In this document: positions 32,054 to 40,542 of the stretch, one piece after another
Position numbering within the stretch: the stretch's first letter is position 1
How the letters are laid out: every line of letters begins with the position of its first letter
Source: DAOPXV01 sp035352535
GTDB taxonomy: Bacteria > Muiribacteriota > UBA9980
Length of the DNA stretch: 42,170 nucleotides
Direction: 5' to 3'
Assembly: GCA_964545075.1 (NCBI GenBank)
Contig: CAZJFS010000019.1
Location: 1 to 42,170, forward strand
The notes under the pieces: generated by a model
Seen by the model: only the letters and a program-made list of their open reading frames with translations
Database searches by the model: none
What the model was told of the DNA's origin: nothing
Position numbers and translations under genes: made by a program

Positions 32054-34663
32054 ATGAAGATAATGGCTATTGGCGATATATCGGATGACCCTGGTTTACA
32101 GGCATATTCCGAGCTATTGCCGGAACTTATAGCCGAATATAAGCCCGACTTTATAATAGCCAATGGCGAAAACGCAGCCAATGGTTTGGGGATAACGCCG
32201 CCTACTTTCGAACAAATATTAAGCCTCGGTACGGACGCCATCACACTCGGAAACCATACCTGGTCTAAAAAGGACGTCTTGAAAATAATCAACAACGAAA
32301 GACTCGTGCGTCCGATAAACTATCCTGAAGGCACTCCCGGCTCGGGATGCAGGATAGTCCAGGCCAGAAATGGCGTAAAAGTAGCCGTTATGAACGCGCT
32401 TGGCCGTGAAAGCATAATGTCGCCGGGACGCGAAAACAAGGTCATTTTAGACTGCCCTTTCCGCGCCATCGACGCCGAGATCGAACGCATAAAGAATGTC
32501 GCCGACCTTATCGTAGTGGATTTTCACGCCGAATCCGTTATCGAAAAGAAATCCTTCGGCTATTATCTGGACGGACGGGTCAACATCATATACGGAACGC
32601 ATATGCACATCCAGACCGCCGATGAATGTATACTTCCCAAGGGCACCGCTTACATAACGGATATAGGCATGACCGGTTCTTTCGATTCCGTCGTCGGAAT
32701 AAAAAAAGAGCAGGCGGTAGAGCACTACTGCACGCAAAGAAACGTTCATTTCACGGGCGCCACCGAAGAGAGAGGCATTTCAGGCGTCGTGATATCTCTC
32801 GACGAGACCGACAACTACGCGCCTAAAAATATCGTCAGGATACTGCGCCATTCAAAATATCAAAAACAATATAATATCCCGTTCGAAGAGATCAATAAAA
32901 AATATGACAGCGTTGTATCTCATGAACCCAAGCTTGAAAGATACGCCGAGCTTTACAAAAAATTATCGCTCGAAACATCCGTCGCGAGCCTTTATTCGAC
33001 TATCGCTAAAGGCGCCAATTTTTTTACCAACGGCTTATACTCCGCCGTTTTTTCATACAGCCATCACGAAGGCGAGCTATGGAACCTCAAATCGAGCTTT
33101 GACGGCTGCATGGTTCAAAATTTCAACGAAGCCATCCAGAGCCATCTTTCCTCGATAGACATTAAAAACATCGCCAAACTCACGGCCAATGTTTTCGAGA
33201 TCATGCCCAGCGTCTTCGTTAAAATTTTCCCGCTCGCCGACGGTGAAATTGTTTACGGCGCGATAGCTTTAAAACTCAATCATTACAAGCTTGAGCTCGA
33301 CATCGACGAAAAAGAGATGGGCATTCTTCAAAAATTCATAACCGACGCCCGCGATTCGATAAAAAATTTCAGCACCAGATATACCGATATCCAGAAACTT
33401 CAGGAGCTTCAAACGCTTTATGAAGTTTCAAAAACGATCTCGGCTTCGATAGAACTCGATCAACTGCTCGATAACATAATGGCTATGGCCACCAAGGTAA
33501 TGAATTCGGAAACATCCTCCATAATGATGATCGACGAGAAAACGAATGAACTGACATTTCAACTCGCGCAGGGCGACAAGGGCGAGGACGTCAAGCGTCT
33601 CATCAGACTCAAGGTCGGTCAGGGCATCGCCGGCTGGGTCGCGCAAACCGGTGAAAACTGCATAGTCCCGGATACTTCAAAAGATCCTCGTTTTTACAAG
33701 GAAGGCGACGCCAAAACAAAATTCGTCACCAAATCGCTCATTTGCGTCCCGCTCAAGCACAAGGACAAAGTTATCGGCGTGCTCGAAGTTTTGAATAGAA
33801 AAGGCGATATCCCTTTCAACGATCACGACACCGAGCTTTTGGAACTTATCGCTTCCCAGTGCTCGAGTCCGATAGTCAACGCCCAGCTTTATCAGAACAT
33901 AAGAAACCTTTACAAAAGCACCCTTAAAGTTCTTGCAAACGCGCTCGACGCCAAAGACTCTTATACACACGGTCACTCGCAGCGCGTCGCCGAATATTCG
34001 CTCGCGATCGCCGGCGAACTCGGATTAACGCCCAAGGAAAAAGACGATCTTGAATTCGCGGCTTTACTTCACGACATCGGCAAGATCGGTATCCGCGACA
34101 ATATTTTGTGCAAACCTGGAAAACTCACCGACGAAGAATTCAAGATCATTCAGATGCACCCGGTCATGAGCGCTGAAATACTTGCTCCGGTAGATTTTTT
34201 AACTGATAAAATACCGATAGTCAAACATCATCACGAAAGATTCGACGGACGCGGCTATCCATCCAAATTAAAAGGCTACGAGATACCGCTTGGCGCAAGG
34301 ATCATATGCGTCGCCGACACATTCGACGCCATGACGTCGAACCGTTCATACAGAAAGGGCCTGCCCGCCGAAGTCGCGCTTGAAGAACTCAAACGCTGCT
34401 CCAACGCACAGTTCGACCCGCATATAGTTGAAATGTTCTTAAGAGTATTCGCGAAGAAATACGCCAACAACTTTGAAGAGATAAGGACAAAGTTCGAAGA
34501 ACAGGAATCGGTCCTTCAAATAAATCCGGCCGATGGCGGAAACGCTCCCGCGGGAGTTTCGCCGGCCGCGCCGCCACCTCCAGCTCCGCCAACCGCCGCG
34601 CCTCAACAGCCAAATCAGAACGCGGACGCGAAACCAGCGTCGGTTCCGCCCGCGACCGTCTGA
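32054..34663 (+). CDS. YmdB-type metallophosphodiesterase - GAF - HD-GYP fusion protein
   Basis: An 869-residue cytoplasmic protein. Residues 1-265 are a complete YmdB (TIGR00282) domain. The metal ligands of that family are present: Asp8 (GDIS), Glu39 (NGENAANG), Asn67/His68 (GNHTW), His158 (DFHAE) and His183/His185 (GTHMHIQTAD). B. subtilis YmdB hydrolyses 2',3'-cAMP. Residues 300-440 look like a degenerate GAF. Residues 450-615 are a GAF (SSIMMIDEKTNELTFQLAQG; GQGIAGWVAQTGE; SLICVPLKHKDKVIGVLEVL). Residues 620-800 are HD-GYP: HGHSQRVAEYS, LLHDIGKIGI and HHHERFDGRGYP, all signature residues intact, predicting c-di-GMP hydrolysis. A Pro/Ala-rich tail of about 60 residues ends it. A fusion of these two phosphodiesterases in one chain is unfamiliar to me. 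The ATG has AAAGGCAGG upstream. Confidence 0.9.
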   Translation: MKIMAIGDISDDPGLQAYSELLPELIAEYKPDFIIANGENAANGLGITPPTFEQILSLGTDAITLGNHTWSKKDVLKIINNERLVRPINYPEGTPGSGCRIVQARNGVKVAVMNALGRESIMSPGRENKVILDCPFRAIDAEIERIKNVADLIVVDFHAESVIEKKSFGYYLDGRVNIIYGTHMHIQTADECILPKGTAYITDIGMTGSFDSVVGIKKEQAVEHYCTQRNVHFTGATEERGISGVVISLDETDNYAPKNIVRILRHSKYQKQYNIPFEEINKKYDSVVSHEPKLERYAELYKKLSLETSVASLYSTIAKGANFFTNGLYSAVFSYSHHEGELWNLKSSFDGCMVQNFNEAIQSHLSSIDIKNIAKLTANVFEIMPSVFVKIFPLADGEIVYGAIALKLNHYKLELDIDEKEMGILQKFITDARDSIKNFSTRYTDIQKLQELQTLYEVSKTISASIELDQLLDNIMAMATKVMNSETSSIMMIDEKTNELTFQLAQGDKGEDVKRLIRLKVGQGIAGWVAQTGENCIVPDTSKDPRFYKEGDAKTKFVTKSLICVPLKHKDKVIGVLEVLNRKGDIPFNDHDTELLELIASQCSSPIVNAQLYQNIRNLYKSTLKVLANALDAKDSYTHGHSQRVAEYSLAIAGELGLTPKEKDDLEFAALLHDIGKIGIRDNILCKPGKLTDEEFKIIQMHPVMSAEILAPVDFLTDKIPIVKHHHERFDGRGYPSKLKGYEIPLGARIICVADTFDAMTSNRSYRKGLPAEVALEELKRCSNAQFDPHIVEMFLRVFAKKYANNFEEIRTKFEEQESVLQINPADGGNAPAGVSPAAPPPPAPPTAAPQQPNQNADAKPASVPPATV

Positions 34664-34725
34664 TTACGCCATCAATGCTTCGCGCATAAATCAAATATGA
34701 ATTAAAAGTCAGACTTTCAAGCATA

Positions 34726-34759
34726 AAAAAACCGGCCCCGATAACCAGGCCGGTTTTTT
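34726..34759. terminator. bidirectional terminator after the YmdB/HD-GYP gene
   Basis: AAAAAACCGGCC (34726-34737) and GGCCGGTTTTTT (34748-34759) form a perfect 12-bp stem with a 10-base loop and U-runs on both strands. It serves the plus-strand fusion gene and the minus-strand SH3/glucosaminidase-like gene. Confidence 0.9.
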
Positions 34760-34801
34760 CATTATATTTTTATTGGCTCATGCCAATTCTTTATCACCTT
34801 A

Positions 34802-35992
34802 TTAGAACCAACCGAGATAAACATCCTGGAAGAGCTTGTTGCCGGCAAAATGCGGAGTATATTTATAGTTGGAATATGTAGCCGCGTTCTTAACCGCAAC
34901 GCTCTCGCCGTCGATCGTCATGCTTATGCTCTCGCCCTTGTTGAGCTTATCCTGAGCGTAATCGTACCATTTTCTAAGAGTTTTGGTTCCGCCGTCGATC
35001 TGATTGGCGAGCCCTTTGAAGCTCTGGTTCCAGTTTCCGCCGTCATAGGCTCCGCATCCTAAAGCCCAGTCGAGCTGTTTTTGCGTCGCCGAGGTCTTTG
35101 ATACGAGCCCCTGTTCCTTTTGAAGCGTCGCGAGTATGACTTTCGGAGAAATATTGTACTTCTGGGCCGAATCATAGATCATATCGGCGGGCAGGCGGCC
35201 GTCCACTTCGCGGGAAAGAACCGAGTTCTTCTTAGCGAGAAATGCCTGAATCTCAGCCTTGGTCATGGAGTCTTTATTGGTGAATTCTTTATCGGACATT
35301 GTGTAAGCCTTATTAAAACCGTTCTTCCAGGAATCGTCGCCTGCGGCGGTCTGAGGCTTGGGAAGCGCGGTACCGTTATTGGAGGGCTGGCTGTTAGCGG
35401 CGGTCGCGCCGGCTTTTTGGATGTAGGAAGCGTAAACATAGGCGAATCCGCCGTTATATTTAATTTTGTACCATGCGCCGGCCTTTCCTACGACTTCAAC
35501 CTTGTCGCCGTTCTTGAAACTTCCGAGTATATCGCCCCAGGGTGAGTTTCTTATATTAAGGCTCGTTTCCACGTTCACGGCGCCGCTGAAACTTTCGGCT
35601 TTTTCATCTTCCGAGACCATGGCCGACGAAGTGTCGATATATTTTCCGGAAACGTATCCGACGCCGCCGTTATATTTTATCTTCCACCATCCGTTCTCTT
35701 CGCTTATTATCGATATGGCGCATCCGGCTGATAATCCGCCGATGATGGGATTATCGGTTCCGGGGCCGCTTCGGACGTTAAGAGCGTAACAGTTGGACAC
35801 TATGCCGCCCTTGGGCGCGCCGCCCGAGGTTCCGGCATTCGATATCTGGCTCTGATTGAGCGAATTGAGCGTATCGTCTATTCCGCCGGCAAAAAGCGGC
35901 GTCATGCTCGAACACAGCAAAACCATGGCCAACATGACGGACATAGCGCGAAAAGCATTGTATCTTTTCAGTTTGGTGATAATCGTATTCAT
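34802..35992 (-). CDS. secreted double-SH3 protein with lysozyme-like C-terminal domain
   Basis: A 396-residue exported protein; signal peptide ends at FA (residue 35). Two bacterial SH3 domains follow (residues 64-120: ALNVRSGPGTDNPIIGG ... WWKIKYNGGVGYVSGKYI; and 136-192: LNIRNSPWGDILGSFKNGD ... WYKIKYNGG). The C-terminal part (about 240-396) has AEIQAFLAKKNSVLSR, YNISPKVILATLQKEQGLV and ALGCGAYDGGNWNQSFKG, resembling lysozyme-superfamily peptidoglycan hydrolases with Glu293 as the candidate catalytic acid. SH3 domains would tether it to the cell wall. The N-terminal 190 residues closely match the protein at 38218, showing a duplicated targeting module with a swapped catalytic domain. A GGGTGAG site precedes the ATG. 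The exact hydrolase family is uncertain. Confidence 0.78.
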   Translation of the reverse strand: MNTIITKLKRYNAFRAMSVMLAMVLLCSSMTPLFAGGIDDTLNSLNQSQISNAGTSGGAPKGGIVSNCYALNVRSGPGTDNPIIGGLSAGCAISIISEENGWWKIKYNGGVGYVSGKYIDTSSAMVSEDEKAESFSGAVNVETSLNIRNSPWGDILGSFKNGDKVEVVGKAGAWYKIKYNGGFAYVYASYIQKAGATAANSQPSNNGTALPKPQTAAGDDSWKNGFNKAYTMSDKEFTNKDSMTKAEIQAFLAKKNSVLSREVDGRLPADMIYDSAQKYNISPKVILATLQKEQGLVSKTSATQKQLDWALGCGAYDGGNWNQSFKGLANQIDGGTKTLRKWYDYAQDKLNKGESISMTIDGESVAVKNAATYSNYKYTPHFAGNKLFQDVYLGWF

Positions 35993-36089
35993 AAAAACTC
36001 ACCCGGCCTTCACTATAATTATTAAAACTTCTACTTGTTATACTAATGTTGCGTAATTTTTGTTCTTCAAAATTCGAATTTTTTTTTAT

Positions 36090-38114
36090 TTATTTTTTCT
36101 TCTTTAAAAAGTCGGCTTTTACGTAATCGATCACCGATGCATACGGAACGCGGATTATATGGTATTTAGCCTCCGACGGCACGCCGAGATAAACTGTTCC
36201 GTCGGCCCCGACGCAGCATGATTTTTCAAAAAATCCGCAGACTTGGGCGGCGGCGAATTTAACGTCGCAAACCTTGTCGCCCGTGATGCTGTAAACTGAT
36301 ATTTTCTGGCTGAGGCCGTCAAAGAGCGTCGTGAATATGTTTAAATTCTGGTCCATGCCGATAACGTGAGCGGCTGAAACGAAAGGCGCTTCGGTTATTT
36401 TATCGGAAGGCGCCGTCTGAAAACGTTCAAGCGGATTTCTATAAAAATCAAGGTAGTCGATCTTTGTTTCGCCGGGCTTTTCATTCTGCGAAAGCGAAAG
36501 TATGTCCGAATTCGACATCACGTAAAACGAAGCGGCCGATATGCCGTTGACGGTTTTGGCAAGCTTGCCGTCAGCCTCGAAATAAGCGAGTTTGCCTTCA
36601 ATCGCCGAATAAAGAATAACCTCGCCGAGTTTATTCGCGAAAATGCGGTCAAAACTCTTAAAGTTTGTGGCCGAAAATCCGAATTTTTTTATTTCGTATG
36701 AAACGGTTTCACTGAGGCCGGTTTTTGATAGCAGTTTATAAAAACTCCTGTTGGCCTGATCGAGAAGATATATTTCAGAGCTGGATACCACGAAAAGATC
36801 GCTGAATTCGAACTGCGCCGAGTCTTTTTCAAAACTTTTTATCATTTTTGAAAGTTCGACCGTTTTTAAAGACGCGAAGTTCTGCTCGATGCAGATGAGT
36901 TTGCCTTCGACCGCGTCGAGTATGTAGAAGTAACCGCGGCTGTCGGTGCGAAGTATCGGCGGATGCGATTTCACGCTTTCCAGATTGCCGCCTATCTTAT
37001 TTCTTCCGGTACCGTATTCTATATCGGTAATGCCCTTTTTTATGTTTATTATGTCGGAGGCGGCGAGTTTAGCCGCGGCCTCTGAAAATTCAGTCTTGAA
37101 AGCCACAGTCTTGATGGAATATTTTCCCGCGGGCGCGAGATCGGCGTTAAAATCCTGATAATAGAGTTGGTTCTCGACGGCGTCAAAGAAGAACTGAGTT
37201 CCGACGGGAGTGGTCACGGGAACTGTCTGCGTTTCTCTTATCTGACCGCACGGTGAAACCAGCGCGAGCGTGAAAAAACCGTTGCATGAAGATTTTTCAT
37301 TTTCCTTCAAGAGTTTTTCCTGTATCGCATCCTCAAAAAAAGCGACCATAACGTTACCGTATTTATCCACGCCGGCTATCTTGGCAAGGCGCCATGAACG
37401 GTTTTGAACGCGGAAAACGACGTCGGTCTTTTTAGTTGTAACGTTGATTTTGTATACTACGAAAGTCCCGTTTTCAAGCCTGTTCAGAGTATAAACGTTA
37501 TCGCCGGCGACATAAACGCCGCCCTGCTGGATCTGGTATTCGTCAAGCGGCGAGCCGTCCTTTGAAAACACGCAGAACTTGTCCTTCGCGCGATCGCAAG
37601 CTATTATGCGGCCTTCGGACGCCGCGGCGACCTCTTCGATCTGGCCGAATTCAAAAGCGTTTTCTCCGCGCTTGCCGAAGGCTTTAACGAGTTTTCCGCC
37701 GGATATTATATATACCTTAGCGTTCAACGTGTCGGATACGATATATTCGTTCTCGTTCTTCTCATTTTTAACGACCGCTACCGATGAAAGATATACGGAA
37801 TCGGTTGAATTTTCTTTTTTCACTATTTCGGCGACGTTTATTTTTTCAAGCAATTTTCCGGATTCATCGAATATTTTCAAGCAATTTCCGAATGTGTCGA
37901 CAACGGCGGCGCGATTTTTATCGAACAGGCAGAAGCCGTTAGGACCGCCCGGATATATCTCTTCAAAATCCTTGACTTTTGAATTATAATACATTACGTC
38001 GCCATCCGCCTTGCCGAAACCGAGCGAGAATTTTGACGCGTCGAAAGCCATTACCTGCGAAGCCGCGGCAACAACAAAAAATAATGAGACGATTAAAGCA
38101 ACTGTTTTTTTCAT
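36090..38114 (-). CDS. large secreted beta-propeller protein
   Basis: A 674-residue protein with a clean signal peptide (cleavage after VMA, residue 23). The mature part is two sets of propeller-like blades: GFCLFDKNRAAVVDTFGNC then LKIFDESGKLLEKINV, KAFGKRGENAFEFGQIEEVA, RGYFYILDAVEGKLICIEQN, and near the end LNIFTTLFDGLSQKISVYS. It could form two six- or seven-bladed propellers. The blades resemble those of the exported propellers at 0.2-3.3 kb (for example DAVEGKLICIEQN compared with DAMNGRVKKFTL). It lies between the two double-SH3 hydrolases on the same strand but has its own promoter and a leader hairpin. AAGGAAG lies 6 bases before the ATG. Function unknown; a scaffold or ligand-binding role at the cell wall is possible. 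Confidence 0.75.
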   Translation of the reverse strand: MKKTVALIVSLFFVVAAASQVMAFDASKFSLGFGKADGDVMYYNSKVKDFEEIYPGGPNGFCLFDKNRAAVVDTFGNCLKIFDESGKLLEKINVAEIVKKENSTDSVYLSSVAVVKNEKNENEYIVSDTLNAKVYIISGGKLVKAFGKRGENAFEFGQIEEVAAASEGRIIACDRAKDKFCVFSKDGSPLDEYQIQQGGVYVAGDNVYTLNRLENGTFVVYKINVTTKKTDVVFRVQNRSWRLAKIAGVDKYGNVMVAFFEDAIQEKLLKENEKSSCNGFFTLALVSPCGQIRETQTVPVTTPVGTQFFFDAVENQLYYQDFNADLAPAGKYSIKTVAFKTEFSEAAAKLAASDIINIKKGITDIEYGTGRNKIGGNLESVKSHPPILRTDSRGYFYILDAVEGKLICIEQNFASLKTVELSKMIKSFEKDSAQFEFSDLFVVSSSEIYLLDQANRSFYKLLSKTGLSETVSYEIKKFGFSATNFKSFDRIFANKLGEVILYSAIEGKLAYFEADGKLAKTVNGISAASFYVMSNSDILSLSQNEKPGETKIDYLDFYRNPLERFQTAPSDKITEAPFVSAAHVIGMDQNLNIFTTLFDGLSQKISVYSITGDKVCDVKFAAAQVCGFFEKSCCVGADGTVYLGVPSEAKYHIIRVPYASVIDYVKADFLKKKK

Positions 38115-38142
38115 TTTTACTTCCTTTCGTTAATAGAGAAAT

Positions 38143-38169
38143 GGGCACCGGATTTTAAACCAAGTGCCC
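38143..38169 (-). promoter_or_regulatory. hairpin in the 5' leader of the large propeller gene
   Basis: GGGCAC (38143-38148) pairs with GTGCCC (38164-38169), extended by a CC/GG pair with small bulges. It lies between the promoter and the ribosome binding site. There is no T-run after it in the direction of transcription, so it is more likely a stabilising or regulatory stem than a terminator. Confidence 0.4.
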
Positions 38170-38173
38170 TGAT

Positions 38174-38202
38174 ATTTTATATTAAATTTTTATTATTTTC
38201 AA
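38174..38202 (-). promoter_or_regulatory. sigma-70 promoter of the large propeller gene
   Basis: Minus-strand TTGAAA (38202-38197), 17-base spacer, TAAAAT (38179-38174), 15 bases past the end of the NlpC/P60 gene, giving a leader of about 55 bases. Confidence 0.65.
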
Positions 38203-38217
38203 GACATGGCATCATAA

Positions 38218-39237
38218 CTAAGACTGCCTGAGGACGTGGCTCACCGGAGCGTAGTAAATACCGTTTCTTCTGGGCATTTTAAGCGACGAGGAGTTCGAGA
38301 TGGCCTGGCCCTTGCCGTCGATTATGCCTATATGGGTATCTTCGTCTTTTGCGCCATCATGGTTTCTGTCATAGGTTTTCCAGGTTATTACGTCGCCGGC
38401 TTTGAACGGCGGGGCCGAAACGACTTTCCAGCCTTTAGCCTTCAGATCGGCCATTACGCCAAGCACGCCGAGATCAACATGGCTTAACACGCCGGCATCT
38501 TTAAGCGCGGTCGACACGAACTGGGCGCATGCGAGATTCCCGCCGGAAACTTCCGGGCCGCGGAATTTGGTCGAACCGATGTATTTTTCAGCGCATGCGA
38601 CGATCTTTGCCTGAGTACTGCCGCCGGCCGCGGATGATGAATCGTTATCCGGCGACTTGTTCGAAGCGGCGGTTGACGACGACGACGCGCCCTTTTTTAT
38701 GTAGCTTGCAAAAACATAAGATATTTTGCCATTCTGCTTGATCTTATACCATTCGCCGACTTTACCGACGACTTCCACTTTATCTCCGTCGTTGAGTTTG
38801 CCCGTAATATCGCCCCAGGGGCCCGAGCGCACGTTGAGCCTTGAATCGACTTCGACGTGACCCGTAAAACTTTCGCCTGAAGACGCGCTTGAAGATGCGG
38901 CTTTGGTATCTATATATTTCCCTGAAACATAGCCGGTTCCGCCGTTATATTTTATTTTCCACCAGCCGTTTTCCTCGCTGATTATCGAGATCGCGGCGCC
39001 CGCGGTAAGACCGCCGATTACGGGATGATCGGTGCCTGGTCCCGAGCGCACGTTAAGCGCTGTACAATTGGATACTATGCCGCCGGCCGGAGCGCCTGAA
39101 CCGCCGGCGTTTGAAACAGCGTTCTGATTAAGACTTTTAAGCGTATCATCGATAGAAGAGCCATATGAGTTTCCGGCGAACACGAGAGCCGAGAATATCG
39201 CGAAAGCCAGTACACTCCATCTGAACCTCGAACTCAT
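38218..39237 (-). CDS. secreted double-SH3 NlpC/P60-type cysteine peptidase
   Basis: I choose the ATG at 39237, 5 bases after a GTGGTGA site; a GTG at 39249 is in frame but overlaps that site. The product is 339 residues with a signal peptide. Two SH3 domains (about 58-112 and 125-180) closely match those at 34802 (RSGPGTD, ISIISEENGWWKIKYNGG, YVSGKYIDT, RSGPWGDITG). A Ser-rich linker precedes the NlpC/P60-like domain (210-339). The candidate nucleophile is Cys237 in NLACAQFVSTAL and the His is His302 in DTHIGIIDGKG. Such enzymes cleave peptide bonds in peptidoglycan stem peptides, often gamma-D-Glu-diaminopimelate. Transcribed separately from the propeller gene downstream. A direct repeat and palindrome lie upstream of it at 39272-39303. 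Confidence 0.86.
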   Translation of the reverse strand: MSSRFRWSVLAFAIFSALVFAGNSYGSSIDDTLKSLNQNAVSNAGGSGAPAGGIVSNCTALNVRSGPGTDHPVIGGLTAGAAISIISEENGWWKIKYNGGTGYVSGKYIDTKAASSSASSGESFTGHVEVDSRLNVRSGPWGDITGKLNDGDKVEVVGKVGEWYKIKQNGKISYVFASYIKKGASSSSTAASNKSPDNDSSSAAGGSTQAKIVACAEKYIGSTKFRGPEVSGGNLACAQFVSTALKDAGVLSHVDLGVLGVMADLKAKGWKVVSAPPFKAGDVITWKTYDRNHDGAKDEDTHIGIIDGKGQAISNSSSLKMPRRNGIYYAPVSHVLRQS

Positions 39238-39271
39238 AAAAATCACCACTTTCCTAAATATATTTAATATT

Positions 39272-39303
39272 TTTTGCGGTTATAAAGTTTTGCGGTTATA
39301 ACC
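39272..39303. repeat. 16-base-spaced direct repeat with a palindrome upstream of the SH3-NlpC gene
   Basis: TTTTGCGGTTATAA occurs at 39272-39285 and again at 39288-39301. The second copy extends into the perfect palindrome GGTTATAACC (39294-39303). On the minus strand a TATAAT-like -10 box lies at its edge (39310-39305), but with a weak -35 box. The layout suggests tandem operator sites for an activator or repressor of the hydrolase gene. Confidence 0.4.
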
Positions 39304-39401
39304 ATTATACCTTTATGGCTTCAAAATTGTTTCGTTTTTTGTGACTCGTCGTAAAAAATCTCGTATCATTTCATTTTTTCAAGATTTTCCGGCTCCAGCG
39401 G

Positions 39402-40190
39402 TTAGCTTTTCGCCAATTTCGTTCTTGCGATCGGCAGATCGATATTCAGATATTTTAAAAACAGGCGTTTGAGGATCCCTTTAATTTTAAGCATCTGCTT
39501 TTCTCCGCCGCAGCATATCGTTTCGCGGGCGATGGCGATCGTAGTGACGCGGTCGAACAAAGCGGCCATGCCCTTGGATATTTTAGCGAAGTTTTCCTCT
39601 ATGTCCTCCTCATCCCTTGCGAAAACGCCATTATCCGGGGATTGATAGGTGAAATAATCGAGATCTATATCCAGGATTATGCGCGGCGCCGAGACGATCT
39701 TGTTTTTCACCGCTTCATACGTTCTGGAAGTCGCAAAAGGCGAATCTTCAACCAGAAAATCATTCAGCGAATGAATGACGGATAAAAAATGCGTGCCGCC
39801 GTTTTTATCTTCGAGCGGATAATTTCGTTCAAGCATGGCGCGCAGTTCGATCTCATGATATTTTTCACAGGCGACCACCAGAACGTCGGAGCACATCGCA
39901 TCGTAGATCGCGTAGGATATGAAGTCGTAATTTTGCGGCGCCGGCAATTTTGCGGCGTTATCGAATAATTCCACGATATTTTTATAAGATGAAAAAGCCT
40001 TCAACGAGGCATTTTCCGCTTTTAAAAAATCGTAATGCCTGTCGACGGTCACGGCGAAGGCTGGAACCCCGCCGCCGGCGATAAGGTCGCGATGCCAGGC
40101 GAAGAGCGAGAAGCGGTGAAATTCAAATTCGAAATAATTTATTTCACGCGCCAGATATTTTATTTTCTTTTCCACTATTATATTATTCAT
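39402..40190 (-). CDS. UPF0489-like protein with arginase-type Asp/His motifs
   Basis: A 262-residue cytoplasmic protein. Two motifs stand out: AVTVDRHYDFL, which has the spacing of D-x-H-x-D, and ILDIDLDYFT, which has D-x-D-x-D-Y-F. These are the signature of the UPF0489 family (C5orf22-like) and recall the metal-binding loops of the arginase/ureohydrolase fold. The HIS-rich start (FEFHRFSLFAWHRDL) is also typical. No enzyme activity is established for this family. There is no good ribosome binding site. The C-terminus is basic. It is separated from the aminotransferase gene by the radical-SAM remnant at 40263-40540, which may mark a lost neighbour. Family assignment is from memory of motifs. 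Confidence 0.6.
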   Translation of the reverse strand: MNNIIVEKKIKYLAREINYFEFEFHRFSLFAWHRDLIAGGGVPAFAVTVDRHYDFLKAENASLKAFSSYKNIVELFDNAAKLPAPQNYDFISYAIYDAMCSDVLVVACEKYHEIELRAMLERNYPLEDKNGGTHFLSVIHSLNDFLVEDSPFATSRTYEAVKNKIVSAPRIILDIDLDYFTYQSPDNGVFARDEEDIEENFAKISKGMAALFDRVTTIAIARETICCGGEKQMLKIKGILKRLFLKYLNIDLPIARTKLAKS

Positions 40191-40262
40191 ATGTTATATT
40201 GTCATCCATAGCATGAAGCATGGCGGATTAATCGACGAAACCAATCATTATCATTTAATTCA

Positions 40263-40540
40263 TTATATCACTTGCGGATATTTTTTTCCATCAGTTTTTT
40301 CGCTATGGCAACTCATGCTGATTTTATTTTTGACCAGCAGGCCGACATTGCCGAAGATTTTTTCAAAAGTGCCGTTCCCTCTAATATAATCGTTGATCTC
40401 CGTGCTATGCCCGTCCAGTGAAGCCTGAACCTTTAATTTATATTTCGGGCGATATCGATAAATTCGCCATCAATCAGCGTTGCGTTAGTTGATAAAATGG
40501 TTTTAAATCGGAGTTTCCACGCTTCGATAATGAAGGCGTT
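40263..40540 (-). pseudogene. frameshifted remnant of a radical-SAM/SPASM-type enzyme
   Basis: The 350-base gap between the two genes is not empty. On the minus strand from about 40540, one frame reads ...IIEAWKLRFKTILSTNATLI then DGEFIDIARNIN-stop; the neighbouring frame continues immediately with KYKLKVQASLDGHSTEI, NDYIRGNGTFEKIFGNVG and LLVKNKISMSCHSEKTD to a stop at 40263-40265. This is the central 'TNGTLI ... VQVSLDG ... RGxGxFEK' stretch of radical-SAM peptide-maturase or anaerobic sulfatase-maturase-type proteins, broken by one frameshift near base 40440. The N-terminal CxxxCxxC cluster and the C-terminal SPASM part are absent: the 5' end abuts the aminotransferase stop. The two halves of the alignment match one protein, so this is a decayed gene and not a real ORF. 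Confidence 0.8.
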
Positions 40541-40542
40541 TT

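Noticed and set aside
36069..36082. AAAATTCGAATTTT palindrome after the large propeller gene as a terminator
   Set aside because: The stem has no room for a loop and is nearly all A-T, so it is unlikely to terminate transcription by itself.
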